A DNA stretch of 64,000 nt from Thalassoglobus sp. JC818 (GCF_040717535.1 NZ_JBFEFI010000003.1:442001-506000); one strand, 5' to 3'; shown: positions 8,482 through 18,888, numbered from the stretch's first letter. Numbers and translations: made by a program. Notes: generated by a model from the letters alone, not told the origin.

Positions 8482-11013
8482 TCAACGGATTTGTTTCGTC
8501 TCTCGCGACTGAAGGAGCAGCTGATCGAGTTCCTCTTCGAACCGATGTTGTTGCCTGACGTTCTTCCAGAACGCGGAATCCTCCGGGCTGCTTTGATCTT
8601 CGCCGATGGACCGGTAGATCTGCTCAGACTCTTTGAGCAGTGCGATGGCTTCCTCGAGCGACGTCAACCGAGAACTGATCGCCGACCGATCGTCTGCCTG
8701 GGCGACGATCATGGTCGCTGTCACGTCGAGAAGATCCGCAAATTCGAGAGCCTGTTCGCGAGGCCAGTTTTCTGTCTTCCGCAGCCTAGCAATCTGAAGG
8801 GCTTGCCGGATGTGGTCGACAGCATCTGCGAATCGCAGCCGAGCCTGCTGAGCCAGTGCGATGAGAGTGTGCGATCGTTGCAACAATTTCGGAGAATTGG
8901 CTGCGTCGATCAGTTCAACTTTTCGTGAGACGTGAAGATGCTGAGTCGCTGTCTCGAGCATGTCATCGACCAGTTGCAACTGCTGTTCAAACTCAAATCG
9001 TTGTTCGAGAAGTTCTGCCATTCGAGTTTGAAGAATCGAGCTGTCAGGAATCTCGCTGGCCAGTCGCAGCTGCAAATCGATCGCTGTTTGAATTGATTGA
9101 AGTGCCTCTTTCAGCTCGTTGTCGGACTGCAGGATCGATGAAACGAAGCTGAGCCGATCCGTCAATTTGAACGTCTTTCGAGTGTTGTCGCCTTCGGCCT
9201 GACTGAGCAAGTCGACTCCCATTGTGAGGTAGTCGATGGCTTCTCCGTGTTCATTTCGATGATCTGCCTGCTCGGATTCTTCAAGCAGTCGACCGATCTC
9301 CCAAGCGAGATTCGAGACAATCTCGGCTCCTTTGTTCGAATCTGATTGAGAAGCAAGAAGCGATTGTCCCTTGTCGAGCAAGCTGAGATAAGCTTCGAGT
9401 TTCTCAGTGGAAGTCATCTGCTGAGGATTGAGACTCAGCTCCACTTCGCGAGCAGCGAGTCGGGTCACTTCACCTGCTGATGTGAGAGGTTCTGGAAGTT
9501 GATTGAGAAGCTCCAGTGTGCTGGCGACTTCTTCATTGGCAGGGTTCGTTTCGGCGAGTTGTTGAAACAGGCGAGCACGTTCGAGATGCAGGTTGGCCCG
9601 ATCTAGCTGTGATTGCAGCGACACTTCCTTGGAGTCCCCTTGTGGAGACAACTTCAGTGCATCCTCTAAACTTTGGAGCGCCTGGCGAAGGCTCTCTGGA
9701 GTTGCAAAGGCGGGGTCGGACTGAACACGGGCGATTTGCAGATACGCTTGAGCGATGTACTCAGCCAGTTTTTCATCAGCTGCCACATCAAGTTGTAACT
9801 GGCGCAGGTGGTTGAGAGTTCGCGCGACCAAGTCGCTGCGTTGAGTTCCCCCGCCAGAAAGTCGGGCGAGAGCTGGAATGTGCTCGTTGACCAGCCACCG
9901 GCCGAGTTCCTGACTTTCGTCGAAGAGACGTTCGTTGCGATCGAGTTCGGACTGCAATCGCTCGACATGGAAAGAAACTCCAGCGAGACCTCCCGTTACT
10001 GCCAGACCAATCGTGGCTAAGAAAACTGTAAGAACAGGATGGCGCCGCGACCACTTGTAGCCTTGTTCCCAAAGCGGAGTCTTTCGTGCCAGAATCGGTT
10101 CGCTGTTCAGATACCGCTCGAGATCTTCAGACAACTCGAGTGCAGACGAATATCGTTTGCGAGGTTGTTTTTGCAGACACTTCAGACAGATGGTTTCGAG
10201 GTCAGTCGGAACGCGCGGCTGAAGTTTCCGCGGGGGAACGGGATCTGTGGTGATGACGAGCATAATGGTTTGCATCAGCTCGGATGTCTGAAACGGCGGA
10301 CGACCGGTCAGCATTTCATAAAGCAACGCCCCGATCGCGTAGACATCACACTCCGGACCGAGTTGCTTGACCACTCCACTGGCTTGCTCGGGAGCCATGT
10401 AACTGGGAGTCCCGATGATCTCGCCGGTACGGGTCCGGTCGCCAGTCGTGCCGAGTTGTTTGGCCAGGCCGAAGTCCATCACTTTGACGATTCCGTCTTT
10501 CGTCAACATGACGTTCGAAGGTTTCAGATCACGGTGGAGAATTCCCGACTCGTGACAGGCATGGACAGCTTTGGCGACATCATCTGCAAGCTTGGCGGAC
10601 TGTTTGGGAGTCGGAAGTTGATCGCGAATCAGTTGGGAGACGGTCTGTCCCTGAATCACTTCCATCGCGAGATAAGGTATCGAACCGGTCTCGCCAGCTT
10701 CGAAGATGTGGCACACACCGGGATGTTTGACTGCAGCGACAGCACGAGCTTCAGCCTGAAAACGTTCGAGCATTTCCGGAGTGGAAGCGGCTCCGCCAGC
10801 GACGACTTTGAGAGCGACCTGTCGTTTGAGCTTCAGGTCTTCAGCCAGATAGACCTGTCCCATGCCTCCTTTTCCGAGGATGGAAATGATGCGGTAGCCG
10901 GGGATTTCCGGAGTGACCGGAGTTTGAGATTCGTCGGCGGACGTCGTGCTTTCATCGCCCCCGGCGAAGGTGCCGAGCAGATCGGTTTCGAAATTGTGGA
11001 GTCGTTCCGTCAT
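8482..11013 (-). CDS. Membrane-anchored Ser/Thr protein kinase with helical (TPR-like) extracytoplasmic part
   Basis: An 843-aa Hanks-type kinase. Motifs: glycine loop GKGGMGQVY (47-55), catalytic-site Lys in VALKVV (Lys69), HRDLKPSN (160-167), DFG (180-182), APE (207-209), and Asp223 of [18 protein letters not shown]. All key residues are present, so it should be active. One transmembrane helix lies at about 327-347. The remaining 490 residues are helical and repeat-rich, like a TPR or coiled region, and likely face the periplasm as a sensor. It starts at ATG 11013. The sigma factor at 7600-8364 follows 117 bases downstream, as in many planctomycete sigma/kinase pairs. No PASTA domain is present. 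Confidence 0.95.
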   Translation of the reverse strand: MTERLHNFETDLLGTFAGGDESTTSADESQTPVTPEIPGYRIISILGKGGMGQVYLAEDLKLKRQVALKVVAGGAASTPEMLERFQAEARAVAAVKHPGVCHIFEAGETGSIPYLAMEVIQGQTVSQLIRDQLPTPKQSAKLADDVAKAVHACHESGILHRDLKPSNVMLTKDGIVKVMDFGLAKQLGTTGDRTRTGEIIGTPSYMAPEQASGVVKQLGPECDVYAIGALLYEMLTGRPPFQTSELMQTIMLVITTDPVPPRKLQPRVPTDLETICLKCLQKQPRKRYSSALELSEDLERYLNSEPILARKTPLWEQGYKWSRRHPVLTVFLATIGLAVTGGLAGVSFHVERLQSELDRNERLFDESQELGRWLVNEHIPALARLSGGGTQRSDLVARTLNHLRQLQLDVAADEKLAEYIAQAYLQIARVQSDPAFATPESLRQALQSLEDALKLSPQGDSKEVSLQSQLDRANLHLERARLFQQLAETNPANEEVASTLELLNQLPEPLTSAGEVTRLAAREVELSLNPQQMTSTEKLEAYLSLLDKGQSLLASQSDSNKGAEIVSNLAWEIGRLLEESEQADHRNEHGEAIDYLTMGVDLLSQAEGDNTRKTFKLTDRLSFVSSILQSDNELKEALQSIQTAIDLQLRLASEIPDSSILQTRMAELLEQRFEFEQQLQLVDDMLETATQHLHVSRKVELIDAANSPKLLQRSHTLIALAQQARLRFADAVDHIRQALQIARLRKTENWPREQALEFADLLDVTATMIVAQADDRSAISSRLTSLEEAIALLKESEQIYRSIGEDQSSPEDSAFWKNVRQQHRFEEELDQLLLQSRETKQIR

Positions 11014-11126
11014 CGGCTGACGGGTGTTAAACCCGGTTCAGAATCGTTGTCAAAAGAGATCACAGAATCGTCGGTTCGCTTCTAATCCGGCGTCAATTGG
11101 TGCAGCAAATACGTCGCACTGGAAAC

Positions 11127-11180
11127 GAAAAAATTCTCGTGATGGCGTGGAGGGTAAACTCACACACGCCGTCACGAGAA
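11127..11180 (-). terminator. Intrinsic terminator behind the gene at 11337-11879
   Basis: On the minus strand a 16-bp stem with one G-T pair (11165-11180 with 11134-11149) and a 15-base loop is followed at once by a T-rich run (11127-11133). It lies about 155 bases after the stop at 11337. The rest of the 11014-11336 gap holds the kinase gene leader; nothing else was seen in it. Confidence 0.82.
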
Positions 11181-11336
11181 GAAACAGTCAGTTCACATTT
11201 TCAAGATCCAGTCGATCTCGGATCGTGCGATGTCGCCGAATGATCTTTCGAGCGGTGTCGAAAGAGGTTTGGAGAACTTGCACGAACGTCTTCATCCTTT
11301 CAGCTTTGCGAGTGCCAGGTAACCCTGACAGATCGA

Positions 11337-11879
11337 TTAGCGGCCGGATGCTGACATGAGTGTTTCAACTTCCTTTCGCATTTTGATGCGGTTGTTGTGC
11401 ATGTAAGCACAGGTCATCCAAACTTGGCCAGGAGTCAGTGCGTCGGATGGGGCTGTGAAGTTCATGTACAGCGTGTCGAAGCCCTCTGTCATGCTGAAGT
11501 ATCCGAGACCAGTGGTTTCGTTCTTCGTTGCGACCGCTTTGATCACCGCGGGCGGCATTGAGCCCTCGGTCTGGGCGACGGTTGTGTAAGCGAGTAGTCC
11601 AAAGACGGGCTTGCCGCTGTAGTGACCAAGTTGTCGCAGTTCGAAAGTGATCTTGGATGTTTCGCCGTCCATTTCCCAAATGAGGTTGTAAAACGTGACG
11701 CCGGAGTCAGTGGTCATCTCTTTGTAGAACAGATCATCCACCTGATCGAGGACAGATTTCAGTTGTTCGTGAGCTTTCAAGAGTGCGGCATCATCGTCCT
11801 GGGCGAAGCTGAACTGGCTCATCGAAAGTGAGAGGAGCGTCGTCAGGGCGAGTGTTGCGAGTGTTCGTGTGGTCTTCAT
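11337..11879 (-). CDS. Small exported protein of unknown function
   Basis: A 180-aa protein with a clear Sec signal peptide (TLALTTLLSLSMSQFSFA, cut before QDDDAA near residue 26). The mature part has an alternating alpha-beta pattern (FYNLIWEMDGETSKITFELRQ, then YFSMTEGFDTLYMNFT) that loosely recalls YbjN or type III chaperone-like folds; this is only an impression. Start ATG 11879 has GGAG seven bases upstream. It lies 58 bases downstream of the M48-like peptidase gene on the same strand, so the two may be co-transcribed, and the terminator at 11127-11180 would end both. Function unknown. Confidence 0.78.
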   Translation of the reverse strand: MKTTRTLATLALTTLLSLSMSQFSFAQDDDAALLKAHEQLKSVLDQVDDLFYKEMTTDSGVTFYNLIWEMDGETSKITFELRQLGHYSGKPVFGLLAYTTVAQTEGSMPPAVIKAVATKNETTGLGYFSMTEGFDTLYMNFTAPSDALTPGQVWMTCAYMHNNRIKMRKEVETLMSASGR

Positions 11880-11936
11880 GAGTCATCTCCAAGGTAGTCA
11901 ATGTTGCGGTTTCAGATTTTGTTAGTTACTCATCAG

Positions 11937-13841
11937 TTACTTCAACGGGACGACGGAGATCACTAATTCGCTGACCACGCCATCTTCAAATTGAACTGCC
12001 AATCCCAGATCACGATAGAGCTGATGAAGCTCGTCGAGTTGGAACAGGTTCGTAATTTCGACATCCCAGTCGCTGCCCAGAAGTCCTTCCAGAACTCCGC
12101 GATTCATTCCGAGTTCGAGAGTCGCATCGTCTCCGCCGAGTCCCGGACGCTGAATCTTGACTGCGGGAGCCTTTTCAGAATCGAGGATGACAGCGAGAAC
12201 TTCTCGAGTGGCGAGAATGGTGATTCCCAGCTCTTCGTACTTGTAGTATTTGAGGTTCTTGCCTTCGATGACGGGAATCTCAACATCAGCAGGTCCCAAC
12301 GTTTTCAAAACTTCTTTGAGAGGTTGGCTCAGGCCGATCGTTTTTCCATCGGTGAGTTCCACCGCCGTGACGGGACGCCAATCTTTGATTCCAAGTTGCT
12401 TGAACTCGGACTCTGCCTTGGGAGCTTTTCCCACAGCCTTCGACAGCTGCACATACTGTTCGTATGCAATCGGCCACCATGAACTGGCGGACGTCATGCC
12501 GTCGAGATACTTCTCGAACAATGCCAGAGCTGTCATCTGTTTGGCTGGATCTCCCGAAGTGACAAGAGTCCGGGCCTGGTTGAATTGAAGGGCCGTTTCG
12601 AGTGCGGTCGCGACGAGGTCGTTTCCTCGCTTCGTCTTCGCTTCCGCCAACAGTCCGAGAGTTTGGACAACAAGGTCCGAGTCGAAACCGCGAGCAGAAC
12701 CGGAGTTGATGAGGATGGACGCATGAACCAAAGGGTCGAGTTGTGAATCTTCGGGATTGTTCCGGAGTGCTGTGAAGACTTCGTCGAACCAGCGTTCCGC
12801 CTGTCCCACATCTTTTCCGGCAGGGTGAATCAAGTAAGCGACTGCGAGATTCGCTTTGACCATCAGGAGGTCATCCTTGAGGCCGAGACGTTCTTTCAAT
12901 CGCAAAGCTTCTCGGAAGGCACCGACTGCTTCGAACCACAGGTCTGGGTCGACACCTCGAACTGTTGGTTCGAGAGATCCGGGCCGTCGATAGAATCCGC
13001 CTACAACGAGGTGGCCAATATCGAAGTTCTTGAGGTCTTCGGCATCGAGTCCATCACAATATCGCATGAGCAATGCATAGCCGAGATTTGCCCAGGCTTC
13101 GTAGCATTCAGGAAACTCGACGGTGACATTTTCGAAACAGAGTTGTGCATGAAGGTAATGCTGATTCTCGAGGAACATGACCCCAGTTTGAAATGAACTC
13201 AGCGAACGCCAAAGCGACTGCTGTCGTTCATCGTCGAAGAGGTACGTCGCTCGGTCTTCCCAGGTCGGATGACTGACTGACAGTCCTTCGAACCGGCAAT
13301 AAGGAGTCGTGTTTTCACGCCATCCGTCGAGGTCTTTGATCAACCCCTGACGTGAGTACCCCGCTTTGAATGCGAGCTGCATACCGAACAAGTCCGCTTC
13401 GAGTTCCTGTTCGCGGTTGCACGCCAGGCGAATGGTTTGGAGTTTGTCTCCGAACTGTTCTCGAAACTCGATCGACTGATGGTTGTGATCGAAAAACAAA
13501 TGGCCGAGTTCATGCCCCAGCGTGAAAGCGAGAGTGTCGGGATCGTAGTCCGCGATCTCTTCGACGGTGGTGACGGTGATTTCGACATACGGAACGTCGA
13601 CACCATCTTCAGTTCGAAATCCAGCGAATGCGTTTGCGAATCCCTTGTCAACCACTGTGACTTCGGGAGGCCAGACTTCCCAGCCGTCCGGAGTTTCCAT
13701 GACAGCGAGGAGGCGTTGAAAAACTTCTTCGACGACTTTTTTGTGTCGTTCTGTGACTTCGGCGTCTGCGGCACGTGCCCCAAGTGAGAACATAAGTGCA
13801 GCGCAACACGCGATCAATTTCATCGATCGTATGCGAAACAT
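11937..13841 (-). CDS. Exported M48-like zinc metallopeptidase with helical repeat region
   Basis: A 634-aa exported protein. The signal peptide covers residues 1-24 (IACCAALMFSLGARA). The gluzincin zinc site is HELGH at 110-114, with a third ligand offered by ELEAD at 146-150, followed by FGMQLAFKAGYS, as in M48 (Ste24/BepA-like) peptidases. Behind it, about residues 190-460, come TPR-like helices (ENVTVEFPECYEAWANLGYALL). The last 150 residues form a separate beta-rich domain. BepA-type proteins combine M48 and TPR and work in outer-membrane protein quality control; that role is only inferred here. There is no membrane helix after the signal. Start ATG 13841 has AGGA upstream. Confidence 0.86.
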   Translation of the reverse strand: MFRIRSMKLIACCAALMFSLGARAADAEVTERHKKVVEEVFQRLLAVMETPDGWEVWPPEVTVVDKGFANAFAGFRTEDGVDVPYVEITVTTVEEIADYDPDTLAFTLGHELGHLFFDHNHQSIEFREQFGDKLQTIRLACNREQELEADLFGMQLAFKAGYSRQGLIKDLDGWRENTTPYCRFEGLSVSHPTWEDRATYLFDDERQQSLWRSLSSFQTGVMFLENQHYLHAQLCFENVTVEFPECYEAWANLGYALLMRYCDGLDAEDLKNFDIGHLVVGGFYRRPGSLEPTVRGVDPDLWFEAVGAFREALRLKERLGLKDDLLMVKANLAVAYLIHPAGKDVGQAERWFDEVFTALRNNPEDSQLDPLVHASILINSGSARGFDSDLVVQTLGLLAEAKTKRGNDLVATALETALQFNQARTLVTSGDPAKQMTALALFEKYLDGMTSASSWWPIAYEQYVQLSKAVGKAPKAESEFKQLGIKDWRPVTAVELTDGKTIGLSQPLKEVLKTLGPADVEIPVIEGKNLKYYKYEELGITILATREVLAVILDSEKAPAVKIQRPGLGGDDATLELGMNRGVLEGLLGSDWDVEITNLFQLDELHQLYRDLGLAVQFEDGVVSELVISVVPLK

Positions 13842-13898
13842 TGTAATTGTCCTGTTATGATGACCCGACGAGTGCGGTGAGGTCAGGATGTCTTGGGG

Positions 13899-14393
13899 TT
13901 AGTGATCCAGGGCTCGTTTTTGAACAAAAATCTCTTCATTGATCGCCGACGGTTCGGAATCACTGTCACGATTGGTTGTTCTCGCCAGAGGAGTTGGAGG
14001 AGTGCTCGTGTCTCCCCGGCTGGCGATTTGAGTGACCTCAACTGTCCACTGGACGTCTTCGTCAGGCACTTTCGTGTCTCGAATTTCAACGATCGCGTGG
14101 ACGGTTGTTTTTGACTTGGAGTCGGCATTGTCGCTGCTTTTTGCAGCGGAATCCGGATCGATGTTGTTCTGCTTTGAGTTCATCGATCGTGACGCCACGA
14201 TCGAAAGTGTCGTCAGGGACTTCGAAACATCCCCGGCCTGTGCTGCCTTCGAGACGGGAACGTCTTCGAAAGACTGGGTCTGCTTGGACGATGATTCAGG
14301 AGGAGTGGTGACCTGTGACAACACGACGTTTGTCGCACTGCAGAGCAATCCGCCGGAAACGCATACCGCCAAGATGGGTGTGGACTTTTTCAT
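13899..14393 (-). CDS. Small exported Ser/Thr-rich protein of unknown function
   Basis: A 164-aa protein with a signal peptide (ILAVCVSGGLLCSATNVVLSQ) and a polar, disordered-looking mature part rich in Ser, Thr, Asp and Lys. A short beta-like segment TTVHAIVEIRDTKVPDEDVQWTVEV is broken only by charged turns (about residues 95-120). Start ATG 14393 has GGAGAG close upstream. It is 57 bases upstream of the metallopeptidase gene on the same strand and may head that operon. Base composition is like its neighbours. No family recognised. Confidence 0.68.
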   Translation of the reverse strand: MKKSTPILAVCVSGGLLCSATNVVLSQVTTPPESSSKQTQSFEDVPVSKAAQAGDVSKSLTTLSIVASRSMNSKQNNIDPDSAAKSSDNADSKSKTTVHAIVEIRDTKVPDEDVQWTVEVTQIASRGDTSTPPTPLARTTNRDSDSEPSAINEEIFVQKRALDH

Positions 14394-14892
14394 TCATCTC
14401 TCCGAGTTGGAATTTTTCTTCCGGCTGCGAAATCACCGTATTTCGTTTCAGTGATTATGCGCAACCCGTTGACCGGCTGCAAATCCCGTCGACGCGGACA
14501 GGTAGGCGAATCACCGGCGTTCACTTCCCCATACAGGCAGCCAGCGATGTTGTGACACGACCTCACAGATTTTTTCCAGAATGAATTCGATCCTGCTCGA
14601 CCGCAACGCTCTCCAACAGACACTGTAGACAACCGAACACTGATTTCGATGGGAGCCGTGCGTTCGAAGTCAGCGAGGTCGCTCTCAGGTCTTGAGTATT
14701 TTCACGTCAGCTTCCAGTGAAGACTGAGAACTCTGGAAATCACCGGCGCCGTCGTAATCGGTTCAATCGCGACGGTCGACCTACTTTCTCCAGAATCGCA
14801 GCCGTTCAGCGACGAGCGTTGGCGGACTGATGTTGAATGGGTCGAACAACGAAGTGTCAGATTCTTAACACTTCAGATCTTTGTTGTTCACG
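14394..14892. other. Divergent intergenic region
   Basis: About 500 bases between the divergent genes starting at 14393 (minus) and 14893 (plus). It must hold the promoters of both. I see no convincing -35/-10 pair, no inverted repeat of note and no credible gene; small frames here lack coding character. Confidence 0.5.
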
Positions 14893-16053
14893 ATGTCGCT
14901 CGCCGAAAACAATCCGAATCCTGCCCCACAGTCGCCAGACGGAGCCGCAGAGGGTTCGGAGTCAGGTCACCAACTGCGAAGTGTGCATACCTCTTCCGTT
15001 CCGGAAATTCTTCACCGTCTGAAGAGTTCGTTGCTGGTGACCACTTACCAGGCGGGAAAAGTCATCCTGCTTCGCAATCAGAACGGCGTGCTCAACACAC
15101 ACTTTCGAAGCTTCTCGCAACCGATGGGGCTCGCGGTTGACGGAGGCCGTCTGGCGATTGGCTGCTCTTACGATATCTGGGAGTTTCAGAACATCCCGGC
15201 AGTCGCTCAAAAAATTGAGCCAGCGGGATCGCACGACTCAGCCTTCTTGCCACGAAATTGTCATGTCACTGGCGATGTGCGGATCCATGAGATGGCGTGG
15301 GTTTCTCAGAATCCCAACGAACGTCCCGAACTCTGGTTCGTGAACACGGCCTTTTCCTGCCTGTCGGTTCGGAGTTCGGAGAACAGCTTCGAACCCGTCT
15401 GGAAGCCGAAATTCATCTCTCAACTTCAGCCCGGCGATCAATGTCATCTCAACGGATTGGCGGTCCGGGACGGTCGCGTGCGATATGTGACGGCTCTGGG
15501 AACAACTGACACAGAAGGCGGTTGGCGAGAGAACAAGCGGGATGGCGGAGTGTTGATTGATGTGGAGAGCAACGAAGTCATCTCGCGAAAGCTCTCCATG
15601 CCGCACTCGCCTCGCTGGTATCGAGATCAACTTTGGATTCTGCATTCCGGAACGGGCGGGTTCGGCAGAATCGATCTTCAAACCGGCAAGTACGAAGAAA
15701 TCACACGGCTGCCGGGCTTCACGCGAGGACTGACCTTTGCGGGCAACCTCGCGTTGATTGGTCTGTCACAGGTTCGCGAGTCCGCAACGTTCAGCGGGAT
15801 TCCGATCTGTGATGAGCTCACCGAGCGAACGTGTGGTGTGTGGGTGGTTGATATTGAAACGGGTGCGACAGTCGGGTTTGTCCGATTCGAAGATGCTGTG
15901 CAGGAGATTTTTGCGGTGGAACTGCTCAGCGGAATGATTCGACCGGACTTGGTTACGGATGACAAGGAGTTGATTTCTCGTTCCTACGTTCTCTCGGATG
16001 GTGCGTTGGAACAGGTTTCCCCGGAGTTTCGGCAAGTCGAAGCCCCGGGCTAG
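14893..16053 (+). CDS. TIGR03032 family protein
   Basis: A 386-aa protein of the TIGR03032 family, a beta-propeller-like family of unknown function. Recognisable parts: the N-terminal LLVTTYQAGKVILLR (about residues 48-62), FSQPMGLAVDGGRLAIG, CHLNGLAVRDGRVRYVTALG (about 190-210), and SMPHSPRWYRDQLWILHSGTGG. The frame extends to a TTG at 14881, but ATG 14893 gives the natural start (MSLAENNPNP). The gene is followed 88 bases later by the beta-helix surface protein on the same strand. Family members are often found near large repeat or adhesin-like proteins or Kelch proteins, but no biochemical role is known to me. Confidence 0.9.
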   Translation: MSLAENNPNPAPQSPDGAAEGSESGHQLRSVHTSSVPEILHRLKSSLLVTTYQAGKVILLRNQNGVLNTHFRSFSQPMGLAVDGGRLAIGCSYDIWEFQNIPAVAQKIEPAGSHDSAFLPRNCHVTGDVRIHEMAWVSQNPNERPELWFVNTAFSCLSVRSSENSFEPVWKPKFISQLQPGDQCHLNGLAVRDGRVRYVTALGTTDTEGGWRENKRDGGVLIDVESNEVISRKLSMPHSPRWYRDQLWILHSGTGGFGRIDLQTGKYEEITRLPGFTRGLTFAGNLALIGLSQVRESATFSGIPICDELTERTCGVWVVDIETGATVGFVRFEDAVQEIFAVELLSGMIRPDLVTDDKELISRSYVLSDGALEQVSPEFRQVEAPG

Positions 16054-16141
16054 CAACAGTTCCATTCCAAGAGTTTTCTCACAAATCATTTTCTCGACTT
16101 GGGCGCAGCATTGCCCCGTTGACAAACTTCGGAGCTTCACG

Positions 16142-18763
16142 ATGACCAGTAAATTTCTGAATCGAATTGTTCGTCCATTTGTCCCGACTCAAGGGCCATT
16201 GATGCGCGGGGCGCAACGTCGCCGGCAACGTGTCATCGGAAGCACACAGGCTTCCGAAGGACTGGAATCTCGCGTCCTGCTGGCTGGCGTTGTCGTGAGC
16301 AACGCGATCGACGTGACGAATGGAGATACGTCATCGATCGCCAATCTGATTGCATCGGACGGAGGAGACGGAATTTCTCTTCGTGAGGCAATCGATGCGG
16401 CCAACAACACAGCAGGGGCTGACTCGATTACGTTTGACGCGTCTCTGTCAGGCATGACGATTGGACTTGGTCCATCAGGACAGGGAACGACGCTTCTCAT
16501 TTCTGACTCTCTCGATATTGATGCATCCGGCCTGGCCAGCCCAGTGACGATCGATGGCGAAGGAGATATCACACCATTCACTATCAATAGTTCAGGGAAT
16601 GGTGCCATTGTCGTTCTCGAAAGCCTGACAATTACCGATGGCTATGCATCGGTTGGTTCAAATGGCGGAAATATCCATGTCGCAGATTCAACGGATACGC
16701 TCTACCTGCGAAACAGCAATGTTAACGAAGGGCTCGCGACTTATGGTGGTGGGTTGAACAACGTGGGAGGAACGGTTTACATCACGGATTCGGTGATTTC
16801 CAACAATGATGGAGGTTACCATGGTGCGGGGATTTATAACTCAGGAACTCTCACCGTTCAGAATTCGACTTTCTCCGGAAACGTCTCCGTGAGTTCCGGG
16901 GGAGCGATCTTCAACACAGGGAATCTGACCGTTACAGACTCTGTGCTCGACAGTAACACTGTCACGGGCGATGAATACGGCGGCGGTATCTACAATGGAA
17001 GTGGAGGCACAGTAGTCATCACGAACTCCACGGTCAGTAACAATGTGGTCGGTGATGAAGGCGGAGGAATCTACAACGTTGGAAGCATGCAGATCCTCAA
17101 CAGCACAATCAGCGGAAACGTCGGTGAACTAGTCGATGGAGATGCTGGCGGCGGTGGGATCTATAACCGCGGAACCCTCGATATTACCAATACGACAATT
17201 AGCGGAAACCAAGCCGGCGGTGGCGGTGGAGGGATCTACAATTCAACTGGGAATCTGACGATCACCAACTCGACGATCTTTGGAAACTCTGCATCACATT
17301 CAGGGAATTTCGAAGGTGGCGGTGGCGGAATTCGAAATTCCTTCGGACAGGTCTCAATCTACAATTCCATTGTCATTGGCAACGATGAAATGGCTGCAGA
17401 CAACCGGGAAGATATTTCAGGATCAGTTGACAGCAGCGGTTTCAATATTTTCGGTGATTTGACGGGATCGACGATCAATGTTGTCGGCGCCGGCACAGAC
17501 ATTACAGGTGTCAACGCGATTGATGTGATTGAGCAGACGCTCGCTGACAATGGCGGTCCAACCCTGACGCACGCACTGGTCGAAGGCAGCCTCGCAATTA
17601 ACGCCGGAAACAACGGCGATGCAACCGACGCTGGCAACAACCCGCTGACCACCGACCAGCGAGGAATGGGTTTCGATCGTATTCTTGGTAGCGCCGTCGA
17701 TATCGGGGCTGTTGAATCCGGCGTGATCCCGATGTCATTCGTCGATGCCAACAACGATGGCGTCTTCAATGAGGGGGATGTCCTTCTCGGAGAGGAACTC
17801 GCCGACGGCATCTTTGACACTCGACGCACCGAAGGCAACTACACCGAAGTCATCCATGGTGCGGGAGTCGTGATCCAGTCAACGATCGATGCGAGCTTCA
17901 TTCAGATCAAAGCAGATGGCGACATTATCGTCGAATCCAATTTGATTGCCGACAACGACATCACTCTGAAGTCGAAGCACGGCAGCATCATTGTCGACGA
18001 TTCAGCTGTCGATTCGATTGACGGAAGCGTCAATTTGCGTGCGAAGGAAGACATCGCAGTGTTCGACGGGATCATCTTCGCAGGTGAAAGCGTCAAGCTG
18101 AAAGCGAAACGGGACGTCTATCTCCTGGCTGACGTCATCGGACAGGACATCAAAGTCGACGCGAAGGGTTGGGTTGTCGGATTCGATTCAGTCTTTGATG
18201 CCTACAACGGAGACCTCAAAATCTCCGGAACGGAAGGTGTCGAACTCAGTGGAGCTGAGCTGTTTGCCTTCGACAACATCAAAGTGAAATCGAAAGGTCC
18301 CGTGATCGCGGAAGATTCATTCTGGAGTGCGATTGAAACGCCAGAGTCCAGTGTCAAAGTCGCTGCGAAAAGCGATGTCGTGCTGGACGGTAGCTGGGTC
18401 GAAGCGAGCGAGAAAGTTAGCATCGCTGCGGACGGAGACTTGTTTACTGAAGAGGCCGTTCTGCAAGCTGAAGGTTTCTCATCGACAGTTAAAGTCGCCA
18501 GCCGTAACGGAAACGCTTCCGTCTACAACTCAGCAATTCGAGCATCAGAGAAGATCTCGCTGAAAGCCTTCTTCAACTTGGATCTGACTGATGCCAGCAT
18601 CGGAATCACTGATGGAAGCATCAACGGCCGAATTAGCGTGAAAGCGGGCAACATCGACCTGGACAACGTCGAACTGGTTGCTCCGAACGGAATCTCCGTT
18701 CGCGGAAGTATCTTCGGAATTCCCGGTTTCGTCGATGACGACGGAACACTTCCGCTGGTCTAG
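16142..18763 (+). CDS. Large surface protein: LEPR-XLL-like motif, CSLREA-type domain, right-handed beta-helix, choice-of-anchor Q region
   Basis: An 873-aa exported protein. After a basic N-terminus comes LESRVLLAG (41-49), a variant of the planctomycete LEPR-XLL motif found at the start of giant surface proteins. ISLREAIDAANN (78-89) is the CSLREA-type domain. Residues about 150-460 are a pectin-lyase-like beta-helix with many GGGIYN-type turns and T-I-S-G-N-x-A steps. INAGNN...DQRG (about 510-530) with DIGAVE matches the choice-of-anchor Q region. A Ca-binding-like loop DANNDGVFNEGD follows, then a second beta-helix with D-I-x-L-K-x-K repeats to the end. There is no C-terminal anchor helix. 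Start ATG 16142 is preferred to upstream GTG 15998, which overlaps the TIGR03032 gene. Confidence 0.9.
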   Translation: MTSKFLNRIVRPFVPTQGPLMRGAQRRRQRVIGSTQASEGLESRVLLAGVVVSNAIDVTNGDTSSIANLIASDGGDGISLREAIDAANNTAGADSITFDASLSGMTIGLGPSGQGTTLLISDSLDIDASGLASPVTIDGEGDITPFTINSSGNGAIVVLESLTITDGYASVGSNGGNIHVADSTDTLYLRNSNVNEGLATYGGGLNNVGGTVYITDSVISNNDGGYHGAGIYNSGTLTVQNSTFSGNVSVSSGGAIFNTGNLTVTDSVLDSNTVTGDEYGGGIYNGSGGTVVITNSTVSNNVVGDEGGGIYNVGSMQILNSTISGNVGELVDGDAGGGGIYNRGTLDITNTTISGNQAGGGGGGIYNSTGNLTITNSTIFGNSASHSGNFEGGGGGIRNSFGQVSIYNSIVIGNDEMAADNREDISGSVDSSGFNIFGDLTGSTINVVGAGTDITGVNAIDVIEQTLADNGGPTLTHALVEGSLAINAGNNGDATDAGNNPLTTDQRGMGFDRILGSAVDIGAVESGVIPMSFVDANNDGVFNEGDVLLGEELADGIFDTRRTEGNYTEVIHGAGVVIQSTIDASFIQIKADGDIIVESNLIADNDITLKSKHGSIIVDDSAVDSIDGSVNLRAKEDIAVFDGIIFAGESVKLKAKRDVYLLADVIGQDIKVDAKGWVVGFDSVFDAYNGDLKISGTEGVELSGAELFAFDNIKVKSKGPVIAEDSFWSAIETPESSVKVAAKSDVVLDGSWVEASEKVSIAADGDLFTEEAVLQAEGFSSTVKVASRNGNASVYNSAIRASEKISLKAFFNLDLTDASIGITDGSINGRISVKAGNIDLDNVELVAPNGISVRGSIFGIPGFVDDDGTLPLV

Positions 18764-18888
18764 AGCAAGTCGCTCTTTCCTGTGCACTACCTCGCGCGGT
18801 CTCACTTGTTGAAAAGCTGAGCCTGCTCGTGCGAGTCAGTGCGAACTCGAATTGGAAACGCTCTGTTTTCAATCGATCGCCTGAAAAC

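Noticed and set aside
10039-11085. 348-aa open frame on the plus strand
   Set aside because: Antisense to the kinase domain, which carries all catalytic motifs.
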